From: Roseimarinus sp035271585
GTDB taxonomy: Bacteria; Bacteroidota; Bacteroidia; Bacteroidales; Prolixibacteraceae
Direction of reading: 5' to 3'
DNA: 64,000 bases
Assembly: GCA_035271585.1 (NCBI GenBank)
Contig: DATERL010000209.1
Location: 19,995 to 83,994 of the forward strand
Part shown: positions 44,729 to 54,340 of the stretch, one piece after another
Position numbering within the stretch: position 1 is the first letter of the stretch
How the letters are laid out: each line of letters opens with the position of its first letter
The notes under the pieces: model-generated
Seen by the model: only the letters and a program-made list of their open reading frames with translations
Databases searched by the model: none
What the model was told of the DNA's origin: nothing
Translations under genes and position numbers: made by a program

Positions 44729-45253
44729 ATGACTAAAGAACAATTACCTGAAAAACAACATGATGCAAAGGAATTGAGCCAGCTCATTACTTTGATGATG
44801 AAATTACCCGAGGAACAAGGAGGTAATTTAAAGAAGGCCATTCGCTTGGCCAAACAACTAGCAAGCATTGAGCCCACTGAAGGTCACCGGCGTTTGGCCG
44901 AGTTGTACCTACTTTCAAAAAAGTGGAAAAAACTCGAAATAGAAGAAAGCATCGTGTGTGAATTAAGCGGATACGAGAACAACGATGTTCAGCACTTTAT
45001 TAAAGCTTTAACCGAGCAAGAGAAATATACCGAAGCAGCTGAAATTATCGAAAAAGCACTAAAGAACAGACCTACGCCATTTTTCCTTTTTCTTGCTACA
45101 AAAATATCGGTAAAATATAGTGTAAATGCAGCTTTTGGACTTCAATGCGCCTACAATTTTATGAGAAATTATCCCGATCACTCCTTGTTTTCCGACGTTG
45201 AACAACATGGCAAACAAATTGCCAAAAAAATGCATCAACGATGGTTACCGTAA
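44729..45253 (+). CDS. TPR-like helical protein of unknown function
   Basis: A 174-residue all-helical protein, probably cytoplasmic (no signal peptide). Two or three degenerate tetratricopeptide-like hairpins are visible: KKAIRLAKQLASIEPTEGH/RRLAELYLLSKKWKKL, and ALTEQEKYTEAAEIIEKALK. It is highly charged (many Lys and Glu). I do not recognise a specific family. It is flanked by the Cys-rich gene (divergent, 252 bases) and the HAD gene (convergent, 25 bases), so context gives no clue to its role. Confidence 0.7.
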   Translation: MTKEQLPEKQHDAKELSQLITLMMKLPEEQGGNLKKAIRLAKQLASIEPTEGHRRLAELYLLSKKWKKLEIEESIVCELSGYENNDVQHFIKALTEQEKYTEAAEIIEKALKNRPTPFFLFLATKISVKYSVNAAFGLQCAYNFMRNYPDHSLFSDVEQHGKQIAKKMHQRWLP

Positions 45254-45278
45254 TTGTGAAGCTTTTAAAATGAAGTTA

Positions 45279-45908
45279 TTAAAGTAATTGCTTGATAACT
45301 TTTTCGAGACCGCTGTTGGGTGGAACTAAAATAGAATGCATCCCAATTGATTCTGCGGCATCGCAATTATCCTGTCTATCGTCAATCATTACCGTTTCTT
45401 CGGCTTTTATACCAGCATCGTTTAAAACATATTGAAAAGCAGCGATATCGGGCTTGCGAAAACCAATTTCATTGGAATAGTATACTTTTTTGAAAAGTTT
45501 TTTCAACTTAAAATGAAAGCGGTATTTAAACTCTTTTTCAAAATAGTCGATGTGATATACATTGGTATTGCTGAGTAAATATACATTGTATTTTTGACCT
45601 AGTTCTTGAACCATTCTCACTCGTATTGCCCTAAATTCCATCAGCATGGCACACCATGCGTCAACTACTTGAGTTGCAGTTACGCCTGGCAAACTTGCTT
45701 CAAACATAGTATTTTTGAATTGCTCTTTGCTCCAAGTACCTGTTTCCATTCCCACTACAACTTCGGGTAAATCATCCCAATTGATGTTGATAAAAACATC
45801 GGGACGAAAAATTCGTTTATAAGCTGCACAGGTATTTTTCGGCTCAATATCGACCAGAACACCCCCCAGGTCCAGAATAACATTTTTGATCATCTTCTGC
45901 TCAGTCAT
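45279..45908 (-). CDS. HAD-superfamily (subfamily IA) hydrolase
   Basis: A 209-residue cytoplasmic HAD phosphatase. Motif I is LDLGGVLVDIEP, where the usual second Asp is Gly, as in the YihX/haloacid-type subgroup that keeps only the nucleophile Asp. Motif II is LLSNTN, motif III GFRKPDIAAF and motif IV TVMIDDRQDNCDAAESIG. The cap is short and helical (VVGMETGTWSKEQF). The DxGG variant and the length resemble YihX-like alpha-glucose-1-phosphatase or epoxide-hydrolase N-terminal-like proteins; the substrate is uncertain. It diverges from mtnA with only 46 bases between the two starts. Confidence 0.88.
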   Translation of the reverse strand: MTEQKMIKNVILDLGGVLVDIEPKNTCAAYKRIFRPDVFININWDDLPEVVVGMETGTWSKEQFKNTMFEASLPGVTATQVVDAWCAMLMEFRAIRVRMVQELGQKYNVYLLSNTNVYHIDYFEKEFKYRFHFKLKKLFKKVYYSNEIGFRKPDIAAFQYVLNDAGIKAEETVMIDDRQDNCDAAESIGMHSILVPPNSGLEKVIKQLL

Positions 45909-45930
45909 CGATGAAAATTATAAATTGCCA

Positions 45931-45938
45931 CAAAGTTA
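45931..45938 (-). promoter_or_regulatory. Candidate -7 element for HAD hydrolase
   Basis: The minus strand reads TAACTTTG, an exact TAnnTTTG, 22 bases before ATG 45908. If correct, its -33 region lies under the start of mtnA. Confidence 0.4.
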
Positions 45939-45954
45939 ACAAACCTAATTACCA

Positions 45955-47046
45955 ATGATAATAAACGGACAACAATTTCATACAATTTGGGTCGATAATA
46001 ACAAACCAGACACGGTAAAAATTATCAACCAACTTAAACTTCCATTCAACTTTAACATAAAACCGCTAAAAAGTTTCGACGATGCTTTTAATGCAATTAA
46101 AAACATGGAAGTAAGAGGTGCTCCACTAATTGGTGTATGCGCAGCTTATGGTATTTGGCTTGCATTAATCGAAAAAAACGACAACGTTGGCTTGCAGGAA
46201 TACATCAACAATAAATGCCTAAAAATGAAACAAGCCCGGCCAACTGCTGTAAATTTAGCCTATGCTGTCAATATCAGTCAAAGTACATTGCAAAATGTAA
46301 CCGTTTTAACAACGGCACGCAAAATCGCCCTAATGAAAGCCAATGAACTAAAGCAAGCTGAAATTGACCGTTGTGAACAAATTGGCGAATATGGGCTAAA
46401 AATAATTGAAGAAATTGCACTAAGCAAACCCGGCGAACCTGTGAGCATCCTAACGCATTGTAATGCGGGTTGGTTGGCCTGCGTCGATTGGGGAACAGCA
46501 ACTGCACCAATCTATAAAGCACACCAAAAAGGCATAAAACTTCACGTTTGGGTCGATGAAACCCGACCACTCAACCAAGGTAGTAAACTCACCGCCTTTG
46601 AATTGTTGCAGGAGGGTGTCCCGCATACAGTAATTACCGACAATACCGGTGGCCACTTAATGCAACACGGACTGGTTGATATGGTGATTGTAGGCAGCGA
46701 TCGCACTACACGCACTGGCGATGTTTGCAACAAAATAGGAACCTACCTGAAAGCCTTGGCTGCATACGATAACAATATCCCGTTTTATGTGGCGCTCCCC
46801 TCTTCATCAATCGATTTTTCGATCACTAATGGTTTAAACGAAATACCCATTGAACAGCGCGATGCCGACGAAGTGATTTTTGTTGAAGGGAAGGAGGGCA
46901 AAACTCGTGTGGTGCCAATTGGCAGCCCTGTTGCTAACTACGTATTTGATGTTACGCCTGCACGGCTTGTAACTGCTTTAATTACCGAAAAGGGTATTTG
47001 CAGGGCCAGCGAAGCGGCAATATCCGGAATGTTTCCACAAAAGTAA
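45955..47046 (+). CDS. mtnA: S-methyl-5-thioribose-1-phosphate isomerase
   Basis: Isomerises methylthioribose-1-phosphate to methylthioribulose-1-phosphate in methionine salvage. The 363-residue protein has the MtnA/eIF2B-like fold with MEVRGAPLIGVCAAYGIWLA (~51-70), catalytic Cys169 in ILTHCNAGWLAC and Asp249 in VGSDRTTRTGDVCNKIGTY. FNPSFD-type endings are not seen; the C-terminus is FDVTPARLVTALITEKG, normal for bacterial MtnA. No other salvage gene is nearby, so the phosphorylated substrate must come from a phosphorylase or kinase encoded elsewhere. It is followed by the hairpin at 47062. Confidence 0.95.
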   Translation: MIINGQQFHTIWVDNNKPDTVKIINQLKLPFNFNIKPLKSFDDAFNAIKNMEVRGAPLIGVCAAYGIWLALIEKNDNVGLQEYINNKCLKMKQARPTAVNLAYAVNISQSTLQNVTVLTTARKIALMKANELKQAEIDRCEQIGEYGLKIIEEIALSKPGEPVSILTHCNAGWLACVDWGTATAPIYKAHQKGIKLHVWVDETRPLNQGSKLTAFELLQEGVPHTVITDNTGGHLMQHGLVDMVIVGSDRTTRTGDVCNKIGTYLKALAAYDNNIPFYVALPSSSIDFSITNGLNEIPIEQRDADEVIFVEGKEGKTRVVPIGSPVANYVFDVTPARLVTALITEKGICRASEAAISGMFPQK

Positions 47047-47061
47047 ACACTAAATAAAAAA

Positions 47062-47098
47062 AGTTCTGCACGCTGCTTTTGGAGCTTTGTGCAGAACT
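47062..47098 (-). terminator. Terminator between mtnA and SusD gene
   Basis: Perfect 10-base stem: agttctgcac (47062-47071) with gtgcagaact (47089-47098). On the minus strand it is followed by a T-rich run (complement of aaataaaaaa just left), so it best serves the SusC/SusD transcript; for mtnA the T-run is lacking. Confidence 0.7.
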
Positions 47099-47142
47099 GT
47101 GTTCACCAAAATAAACTTATTAACCTAACTATACTAAAAATA

Positions 47143-48870
47143 CTATAATGATGAATAAGGAAGACTAATCCATTCGGACGAAGCTTCGTCCCAACCTTCG
47201 TTTTGTTCCAACTTACCTTCGGATAAAGTAATTTGCGATTCAGGGATTTTAAAGAATCCCTTGGTGGCATTGTATCGTGTCATAAAATCGAAAGTACCAA
47301 AAGAATATTTGTCTTCGTTACCACGATTTAATAAAGGTTGTCCCTCTTGATTTTTTACAATCTCAGCAACATCGTTCCAACGGCGAAGATCGTTCCAACG
47401 TAAAGCTTCGAAACAAAGTTCGTAACGACGTTCTTTTTTAATATTTTCGAGAGAGTAATCAAGCGCAGGCAAGTTAGCCCTTTGGCGTACTTTATTCAAG
47501 CCTGTATTGCTCTCGGTAAGTTCCGAATGCATTAACAACACATCGGCATAGCGTATAAAAATTATACTTTGAGTAAGCCCCAGCTGTTTATCGTTCTGAC
47601 CACCATAAAAGTGAGCATAGCTTTGGTATAATTTACCTTCTTCGTCGTATGCACCAATTCCAGAATATTTTTTGGCAAATAAGCCAGTGTTTTCAACCTC
47701 TTTAGCGGGGTCGCCTTCGTAAGCAGGTAATTCGACTGCTTTGTCGCAAATTGAACCTTCACGTCTGTAATCTTTGGCGTAGTCGGCATCATCAGCCCAA
47801 TCGGTCCACAAGTTGTAACTGGCCGGTCCGTTTGAATAACCTTGAGGAATAAATGGGAAACATTTTTCACCATCGATTTTGCGTAATCCAAAAAATTCAA
47901 CAATACGGTTGGCATAACCCGATGAATAGGGGTGATCGCCGCCTGAGAAATCGGTAGTATTTGAAAAATTAAGGGCAAACATTACTTCAATATTATTATC
48001 GCCGGCCCACTCAAGCCCCTTGTCTTTTGTATACTCATAATATGGAGCAGTGTAAGGGTTGGTATAAGGCCATAAGTTACGTTGATCCGATAATAATTCA
48101 TGTCCGCTGTTGTTTACACAATCTTCAATGTATGTAATGATGTCGGCTTTTGTCAATGCCTTTTCATTATTGGCAACGGGCAATTCAGATTTTCCGTAAA
48201 AACCGGTATAAAAAAGATAAACCCTTGCCAACAGAGCTTCTGCAGCCCACTTGGTAGCACGTCCCAATTCGAAATTTGGATATTTTGTAGCCGGAAAATA
48301 TTCTATGGCTTTGACCAAATCGTACGCAATTTGAGCATAAATGCTATCATCTGGGCTTTTAGGCCGGTTTTGTGGCGTGGTTTCCAATATTAATGGAACT
48401 TGTCCAAATAGTTGAGCCATGTCGAAATAGAAGAAGGCACGTAAAAAATGCGCTTCGCCAAAAAGTTGTTCACGTTTGTTAGCGCTATCCCATTTTTGCA
48501 CATTGTCGAGCGTAAGAATGGCATTGTTGGCACGAAAAATTCCACTGTATCGCACCTTCCAGATGCTTTCAAAAGTACTCACTTTACAGTTCAATAAACG
48601 GTCGGCACTTTGCGCATTACGGTTACTGGTGCTACCTCCGCCCAAACGGTCGTCGCCGGCCATTTCGTAGGTGTAAAATGGATTATCGTCGGGATTAATT
48701 ACGGCGTTGTTCAGGGTACTGTAAATACCATTAATCATTTGAACAGCGTCTATTTCGGCACTCGGAAAGTTCGAAGTATCCTTTTTGGTAAGGTTCTCGC
48801 TATCGAGAAAAGCCTCACAGCCTGTTAGCAGCAAGAAACTAACAGCAATAATATAAACTAATTTTTTCAT
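47143..48870 (-). CDS. SusD/RagB-family glycan-binding lipoprotein
   Basis: A 575-residue outer-membrane lipoprotein (lipobox LLLTGC, Cys18) that captures glycans at the surface and lids the SusC channel. N-terminal SusD-like helices with TPR units are visible (AVQMINGIYSTLNN, EQLFGEAHFLRAFFYFDMAQ, ATKWAAEALLARVYLFY), then the C-terminal RagB/SusD block (FIRYADVLLMHSELT, ERRYELCFEALRWNDLRRW). It starts 12 bases after the SusC gene stops and is the last gene of the sigma-FecR-SusC-SusD arm. Many aromatic residues lie in the middle third, as expected for sugar stacking. The ligand is unproven; neighbouring phosphorylases suggest a beta-linked manno- or gluco-oligosaccharide. Confidence 0.95.
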   Translation of the reverse strand: MKKLVYIIAVSFLLLTGCEAFLDSENLTKKDTSNFPSAEIDAVQMINGIYSTLNNAVINPDDNPFYTYEMAGDDRLGGGSTSNRNAQSADRLLNCKVSTFESIWKVRYSGIFRANNAILTLDNVQKWDSANKREQLFGEAHFLRAFFYFDMAQLFGQVPLILETTPQNRPKSPDDSIYAQIAYDLVKAIEYFPATKYPNFELGRATKWAAEALLARVYLFYTGFYGKSELPVANNEKALTKADIITYIEDCVNNSGHELLSDQRNLWPYTNPYTAPYYEYTKDKGLEWAGDNNIEVMFALNFSNTTDFSGGDHPYSSGYANRIVEFFGLRKIDGEKCFPFIPQGYSNGPASYNLWTDWADDADYAKDYRREGSICDKAVELPAYEGDPAKEVENTGLFAKKYSGIGAYDEEGKLYQSYAHFYGGQNDKQLGLTQSIIFIRYADVLLMHSELTESNTGLNKVRQRANLPALDYSLENIKKERRYELCFEALRWNDLRRWNDVAEIVKNQEGQPLLNRGNEDKYSFGTFDFMTRYNATKGFFKIPESQITLSEGKLEQNEGWDEASSEWISLPYSSL

Positions 48871-48882
48871 TTCTTTTCGCGT

Positions 48883-51800
48883 TTAAAATACAATGTTAAT
48901 ACCACCTAAAATTGTTTTTGGACTGGGGTAATAACCAATATCGATACCCGATGCCCAGCTTCGGCTGTCACCATAGCCTACTTCGGGGTCAAAACCCGAA
49001 TAGTTTGTTATGGTAAGCAAGTTTTGTGCAGCCACATAAATCCTTAACTTTTGTAAGGGCAGTTGACGAATTACTTGTTTTAAATCGTAGCCAATAGAGA
49101 TATTTGAAATTTTCAGATAATCGCCATTTTCGATATAAATATCAGAAATCTCTTTAAAGTTGATGTCCTTACCGTGTGTGAAGCGTGGATAACGATTGGT
49201 TGAACCTTCGCCTGTCCAGTATTTTGTATATACTTCGCTTGTGTAGTTATTATTAGGCGAGTTCGAAAACTCACGGTAGCTTTTTGCAATTTGCTGACCA
49301 AGAGCACCATAGGCATTAATCGACAAGTCTAAACCTTTATATGAACAGTTAAAATTGAAACCCAACGTAAGTTTAGGATGTGGGTTTCCAATCATGGTTT
49401 TGTCTAAATCGTCAATTACTTTGTCATCGTTCTGATTTACAAAAATTAAATCGCCTGGCACAAGTTCTTTTTGAAGGTGAACGCCTCCTTTATTGATAAA
49501 CTCATCGATTTGAGCTTGGTTCTGAAAAACACCAGCAGTTTCGTAACCCCAGAAATAACCCATTGGGTATCCTACAGCAACACGATATAGCTCGCTGGTA
49601 TTCTGAGCCAATACATTTTCTGATCCATGAATAATGCCTTCTTCATTGGCAATGCGTGTAACTTTATTTTGATTTTGAGCTAAACTAAGGCCAGCATTGT
49701 ATTCGAAACCATTTTTCCTATCGTTCCAACTTAAAGCCACTTCGTAACCTTTATTATCAACATCGCCACCATTAATAAATGGAGCTCCAGTTCCGTACGA
49801 TGCCAGTTGTGGTGCAACCACTAACCAGTCTTTGGTTTGTTTATCGTATAAATCGAAAGCCAGTCCTAAGCGCGAATTAAAAAAGCGAGCATCAAAACCA
49901 AATACCAATTGCTGCGATGTTTCCCACGTTACATTTTCGTTGGGTAAAATATCGGGGTAAGCACCAATGCTTGGATTGTCTTTATCGTTAAAATAATAAG
50001 AACAGTCGCTATTGAAAGCAATGGTTGCCAGGTATTGAAAATTGTCGATATCGGCGTTCCCGTTTTGTCCCCAACTTGCACGCAATTTTAAAAAGTTCAT
50101 GAAGTCGGTTGCTGGTTCCATAAAACTTTCGTTGGTAATTACCCAACCTGCCGATACCGATGGGAAATAGCCCCAGCGATGTCCACGTGCGAAGTTTGAA
50201 GAACCATCGGCACGCATCACAACCGATGCCAAATAAGTTTCGCGATAGTTATAATTAACACGTCCGAAGAACGACGCCAGTGAACCTGGTGTATTGGGCG
50301 AACCCGAAATTTCAGTATCGGTAGTGTTCAAGCCTTGTGTGTTAGTAATATATGCATGATCGAATGAGCCTGGAAACAACGAATTTGAGTTTTTAACTGA
50401 AACACTTGATCCATAACCCCATTTTTCAAGCGATTGGCCAATCAAAATATCGAACTGATTATCGTTAAAATTGGCAATGTAGTTTAAGGTGTTTTCCCAA
50501 GTCCATTTTGTACTGTGCGACTGACTTTGGTTAATATCGTCGGTCAAATTCGATTTATCGGACGAAAGCTCGTTGATAGGAACATAACGGCGATAGCTGC
50601 TTTGATGAAACTGATAACCAGCATTGCTTCGGAATTTCAAATTTTTGACAGGTGAAATTTCGAGAAAAGCATTGGCTTGCAATCGGCGCGAAGTTGAATT
50701 TTTATTTCCATGATCGACGTTGATTTTAGCAAGCGGATTAACGGTCGAACGTTCAAAATCCCAATTATTTGCGAGCATGTCTGAATAAATATAGAAATCA
50801 CCTTCGTCGTTGTACGCCGGCAGCAATGGAGTAGCTGTGAGCAAATCACGTATATTATTGCTGTAAATTCCAGATATACTTACACCCGATTTGTTGGTAA
50901 CGGTATAAGTAACATTTTCGCCAATAGTAACAATGTCGCGACCATTTTTGCGCAAAAGCGAGTGGTCGGAATTAATTCTGGTGGTAAAACGTTCGTAATT
51001 AGGAATGGCCGATTTGCCAATTGTTCCTTCTTGTCCGAGGTATGAAAAACCAAGAGCTACTCTCGACATTTCGCTTCCTCCGTTAATATTAATAGCATGA
51101 CTTTGAATGGGTGCATTTGGATTTAATGACTCTTTGATCCAATTGGTTCCGTTCCAAGTTCCGTCCATTATTTTTCCGTAATGGTTAGGAATAAGTTCAT
51201 CGAATTTGTAAGGTTTTGAACCTGCGGCTTCGAATGTGCCATTTACAATTTCCATGTATTGTTTGGCATTGAGTGTTTCAATTCCATTCAAATTTGCATT
51301 TTGAACACCACCATAACCATCATAGCTGATCTTAAAATCGCCAATTTTACCTTTTTTGGTTGAAACGAGAATAACACCATTGGCAGCACGGGCACCGTAA
51401 ATTGCTGACGAAGCAGCATCCTTCAAAATATCGATCGATTCGATATCGTTAGGATCGAGTGCATTGAGCGAACCGCCAGCAACACCATCAATAACCACTA
51501 ATGGTTCCGACGATCCGGTTGTTCCCAATCCCCTAATGTTAATTTTGTATCCTTCACCAGGTTGTCCCGAATTTTGTACAATACTAACACCAGGAGCCAT
51601 ACTTTGTAAAGCACCCAGCACATCTACGCTATTGCGCTTCGCAAGTTCGTCGCCTCCAACCTGTATGGTCGATCCGGTAACTAATTTTTTCTTTTGAACA
51701 CCATAGCCAATGGCCACAACTTCATCGAGGCCATAAGTTTCGTCGAGTAGAACTACATTAATAATACTTTTACCTTCGATGGCCACTTCACTGCTTCTCA

Positions 51801-52296
51801 TTCCAATAAAGGTAAAAACCAGCGAACTTGTTGGGTCAATCCCCGTTAGAGAATATTCGCCATCAACATTGGTTACGGTACCGTTAGTTGTTCCTTTTAC
51901 AATTACCGTGGCACCAATAACAGGAATGTTATTTTGATCGCTTACCCTCCCTTTTATTGAAACCGACTGTGAAGCTTTTTCGTTGGTTTCCGAAAGTTGG
52001 TTCGAAAGGATAATGTGCTTGTCTTTTACAACATAAGCAACATCGGTGCCCGAGAATAACTTATCGAGTACCTGATAAATATCCTGTTCCTCTACAACAA
52101 GGTCAACTTGACGGTTAACATCGATTAATTTGTTGTTGTAAAAGAAACTAAAATCGGTATTGTTTTCGATTTCCTGAAGCACATTCGACACTGTTGATTG
52201 GTTCAGGTTTAGGTTTAAGCGAGTATTTTGAGAGTAAACTCCCGATGCAAATACTTGCGTTACAGAAATTAGAATTAATAATACTAAAATTTTCAT
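48883..52296 (-). CDS. SusC/RagA TonB-dependent transporter with STN domain
   Basis: About 1,137 residues from ATG 52296 (MKILVLLILISVTQVFASG, signal peptide); an upstream in-frame ATG at 52362 adds 22 unlikely residues. Domains: an STN signalling domain (~25-85; NVLQEIENNTDFSFFYNNKL), a carboxypeptidase-D-like domain (~105-190; GRVSDQNNIPVIGATVIVKG), a plug with the SusC signature (ALQSMAPGVSIVQNSG, VVIDGVAGGSLNALDPNDIE) and a 22-strand barrel ending in a terminal aromatic (NIVF). The STN domain fits direct signalling to the FecR/ECF-sigma pair encoded just upstream. It imports glycan together with the SusD lid using TonB energy. Confidence 0.95.
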   Translation of the reverse strand: MKILVLLILISVTQVFASGVYSQNTRLNLNLNQSTVSNVLQEIENNTDFSFFYNNKLIDVNRQVDLVVEEQDIYQVLDKLFSGTDVAYVVKDKHIILSNQLSETNEKASQSVSIKGRVSDQNNIPVIGATVIVKGTTNGTVTNVDGEYSLTGIDPTSSLVFTFIGMRSSEVAIEGKSIINVVLLDETYGLDEVVAIGYGVQKKKLVTGSTIQVGGDELAKRNSVDVLGALQSMAPGVSIVQNSGQPGEGYKINIRGLGTTGSSEPLVVIDGVAGGSLNALDPNDIESIDILKDAASSAIYGARAANGVILVSTKKGKIGDFKISYDGYGGVQNANLNGIETLNAKQYMEIVNGTFEAAGSKPYKFDELIPNHYGKIMDGTWNGTNWIKESLNPNAPIQSHAININGGSEMSRVALGFSYLGQEGTIGKSAIPNYERFTTRINSDHSLLRKNGRDIVTIGENVTYTVTNKSGVSISGIYSNNIRDLLTATPLLPAYNDEGDFYIYSDMLANNWDFERSTVNPLAKINVDHGNKNSTSRRLQANAFLEISPVKNLKFRSNAGYQFHQSSYRRYVPINELSSDKSNLTDDINQSQSHSTKWTWENTLNYIANFNDNQFDILIGQSLEKWGYGSSVSVKNSNSLFPGSFDHAYITNTQGLNTTDTEISGSPNTPGSLASFFGRVNYNYRETYLASVVMRADGSSNFARGHRWGYFPSVSAGWVITNESFMEPATDFMNFLKLRASWGQNGNADIDNFQYLATIAFNSDCSYYFNDKDNPSIGAYPDILPNENVTWETSQQLVFGFDARFFNSRLGLAFDLYDKQTKDWLVVAPQLASYGTGAPFINGGDVDNKGYEVALSWNDRKNGFEYNAGLSLAQNQNKVTRIANEEGIIHGSENVLAQNTSELYRVAVGYPMGYFWGYETAGVFQNQAQIDEFINKGGVHLQKELVPGDLIFVNQNDDKVIDDLDKTMIGNPHPKLTLGFNFNCSYKGLDLSINAYGALGQQIAKSYREFSNSPNNNYTSEVYTKYWTGEGSTNRYPRFTHGKDINFKEISDIYIENGDYLKISNISIGYDLKQVIRQLPLQKLRIYVAAQNLLTITNYSGFDPEVGYGDSRSWASGIDIGYYPSPKTILGGINIVF

Positions 52297-52389
52297 GATC
52301 CTAATTTGTTTTTGGTTAGGCAAAAACCACCCATAATTGGGCAGAACTAAAATTTTTTCCATAATTTTGTAAAGTTTAGATTAGACTTT

Positions 52390-52443
52390 GGCTCATGCCA
52401 TTGAGCCCTTGTTTTGAATGGGGGTGCTTCAACACTCCCATTC
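52390..52443 (-). other. Two hairpins between fecR-like and SusC genes
   Basis: ggctca (52390-52395) pairs with tgagcc (52402-52407), and gaatgggggtg (52416-52426) pairs with cactcccattc (52433-52443) at 10 of 11 positions. Neither is followed by a T-run on the minus strand, so they look like mRNA stabilising, processing or attenuating structures rather than terminators. Confidence 0.5.
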
Positions 52444-52457
52444 TTTAATTAAAACAG

Positions 52458-53462
52458 TTATGAAACAGGTTTAATAATTATTTTCTTTTTCTGATACAAT
52501 TGCTCTTTATTGGTTTTGGTTTGTTCTATTTCGAATTTCACTGGTGTTGTCAATTCAATGTATTTTAATATTTGGGTGAGTTCTTCACCGTCAAACGAAC
52601 CGGTAAATGCATAATCGCTACTTATTTTTTTATTGATCTCAAAATCAACGTTATACCAACGCGACAAACGCAAAAGCACATCACTTAAGTTATCGTTTTT
52701 GAATATGATTTTACCATCTATCCAGGCGATGTATTTGATTGGATCGATATTTTTTGTTATAATGCTTGCTCGATTTTTATTATACGTTGCCATTTGGTTA
52801 GGCAAGAGTGTGGCTAATTTTTTCTTTCCTTGCTCGGCACATTCCCAAATATTAACTTTTCCTTCGGTTAGTACTGTTTCAAATTTATTGTCGCTTGCAT
52901 AAGCTGTACAATTGAAAGCTGTACCTACCGCTTCAACAACAATGTTTCCAGCTTTCACCCTAAATGGTTTTTGCTTGTTTGGAGCTACTTCGAAATAAGC
53001 TTCACCATTGAGTTGAACCAATCGTTCGTTACCAGTAAATTGAGAGGGATATTGTAGGGTTGTTGAGCCATTGAGCCATACTTTAGTTCCATCGGGCAGG
53101 GTGAAGACCGAACGCAAAGTTGCTGGTGTGCTCACTTCGGTTTGAGTAATCGATGATTTGCTACTTAAAAGATGGTAGCTCTGCCATAGCGTGAAAGCAA
53201 GCAATGGAATAATAAGCACTGCTGCAACTTTTTGTAAAACCAATTTAATACTCGGTTTTCGATATTGATTTATTATCCTTGTTACGTTTTTGTGCGCTTT
53301 GACGGTATCAATTGCTTCCATTTGCTTCAGCAATTCAATCTTTTCAATCACATTTGCAGTTGAATGCTCTAATTTTTCATTCTTTTCAATGGTCGAGTTA
53401 TTGAACTCATTGTCAACATCGCCATTATTCAACTGTCCTGATTTTTCTTCTTTCATAATCAT
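52458..53462 (-). CDS. FecR-family anti-sigma factor
   Basis: A 334-residue inner-membrane anti-sigma factor. The cytoplasmic N-terminus (~1-72) should hold the ECF sigma. One membrane helix follows (~75-97, VLQKVAAVLIIPLLAFTLW), then a periplasmic FecR domain (~115-215; VFTLPDGTKVWLNGSTTLQY, GEAYFEVAPNKQKPFRV, VEAVGTAFNCTAY) and a C-terminal DUF4974-type STN-like domain (~265-330; NDNLSDVLLRLSRWYNVDF). It transmits the state of the SusC STN domain to the sigma factor. An ATG at 53456 is an alternative start. It follows the sigma gene by 101 bases and precedes the SusC gene. Confidence 0.94.
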   Translation of the reverse strand: MIMKEEKSGQLNNGDVDNEFNNSTIEKNEKLEHSTANVIEKIELLKQMEAIDTVKAHKNVTRIINQYRKPSIKLVLQKVAAVLIIPLLAFTLWQSYHLLSSKSSITQTEVSTPATLRSVFTLPDGTKVWLNGSTTLQYPSQFTGNERLVQLNGEAYFEVAPNKQKPFRVKAGNIVVEAVGTAFNCTAYASDNKFETVLTEGKVNIWECAEQGKKKLATLLPNQMATYNKNRASIITKNIDPIKYIAWIDGKIIFKNDNLSDVLLRLSRWYNVDFEINKKISSDYAFTGSFDGEELTQILKYIELTTPVKFEIEQTKTNKEQLYQKKKIIIKPVS

Positions 53463-53500
53463 TGTTCTATAATCATGACGTAATTCATCAAGAAAGTACG

Positions 53501-53517
53501 TACTCGATTTTCGAGTA
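53501..53517. other. Short perfect hairpin between sigma and fecR-like genes
   Basis: tactcga-ttt-tcgagta: a 7-base perfect stem with a 3-base loop in the 101-base gap. A T-run follows only on the plus strand, opposite to transcription, so it is not a terminator for this operon. Confidence 0.45.
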
Positions 53518-53563
53518 TTTTTGAAAATAGATAAATAAAAAACTTCTCAGATATGTTATTCCT

Positions 53564-54154
53564 CTAGTGTGCAGCGAGTTGATTCAAAATTAACATTGCC
53601 ACTGAAAGGGGCATGTATTTTTCTAATTCCTGTTTCATAATTTTTAGGGCTTTCCCAATATGTGTTTCAACTGTTCGTACCGATATGCCTTTTTGTACAG
53701 CAATTTCGGAAGGCTTAATCCCTTCGAATCGATTTAAAACAAATATGTCGCGGCACACCGGTGGTAGTTTGCTAATTGCACTATCAATCATCGTTCTGAG
53801 TTCCGATTCAATAAGGTAATTATAGGAGTTATCGGAATCAGGAAGTTCTTCGGGAAAAATTGGTGTTTTTTCGGGTTTTGTTTTTTGTTGGCGGATCAAA
53901 TCAATTGACCGATTTCGTACCGAAGTAAAAAAGTATGACTTTATACTTTTCGAGATGCTAAGCTTTTCCCGATTGACCCATATTGAAATAAAGAAATCTT
54001 GAACAATATCTTCGGCTGCCTGGCTATTTTCAATTATCGATTTCACATACACAACCAATCCACTATAATAAAGGTGAAACAGGTAATCGTAAATTATACG
54101 ATTGCCTTGCTTTAAACCTTCAATAAGAATTTGATCGTGTTTATTAATAGACAT
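53564..54154 (-). CDS. ECF-type RNA polymerase sigma factor
   Basis: A 196-residue sigma-70 family protein of the Bacteroidota ECF group paired with FecR anti-sigma factors. Region 2 is at ~20-85 (YLFHLYYSGLVVYVKSIIEN, AEDIVQDFFISIW, KSYFFTSVRNRSIDLIRQQK). Region 4 is at ~120-180 (LPPVCRDIFVLNRFEGIKPS, VQKGISVRTVETHIGKALK). It is expected to drive transcription of the SusC/SusD genes, and perhaps the divergent phosphorylase arm, when glycan is bound. It is the first gene of the minus arm, with a -7 element 26 bases upstream. Confidence 0.95.
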   Translation of the reverse strand: MSINKHDQILIEGLKQGNRIIYDYLFHLYYSGLVVYVKSIIENSQAAEDIVQDFFISIWVNREKLSISKSIKSYFFTSVRNRSIDLIRQQKTKPEKTPIFPEELPDSDNSYNYLIESELRTMIDSAISKLPPVCRDIFVLNRFEGIKPSEIAVQKGISVRTVETHIGKALKIMKQELEKYMPLSVAMLILNQLAAH

Positions 54155-54179
54155 TGCGAGATTAAATGGTTAGGTTTTT

Positions 54180-54187
54180 CAAATATA
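54180..54187 (-). promoter_or_regulatory. Candidate -7 element for ECF sigma gene
   Basis: The minus strand reads TATATTTG, an exact TAnnTTTG, 26 bases before ATG 54154. This looks like a housekeeping promoter, which would give basal expression of the sensor cassette. Confidence 0.45.
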
Positions 54188-54340
54188 TAGTTTTTTAAAG
54201 TTAAAAAAATGTTTATTGTTAAAAACAGTTCGTTTACTAAATATTCAAGGTCATTTACACTTTTCTTTTTTTTGTATTAAGAATGCGCCTTACATTTATT
54301 GTTCATTCACAAGTGGATATAAACTAAAACACTCACAAAA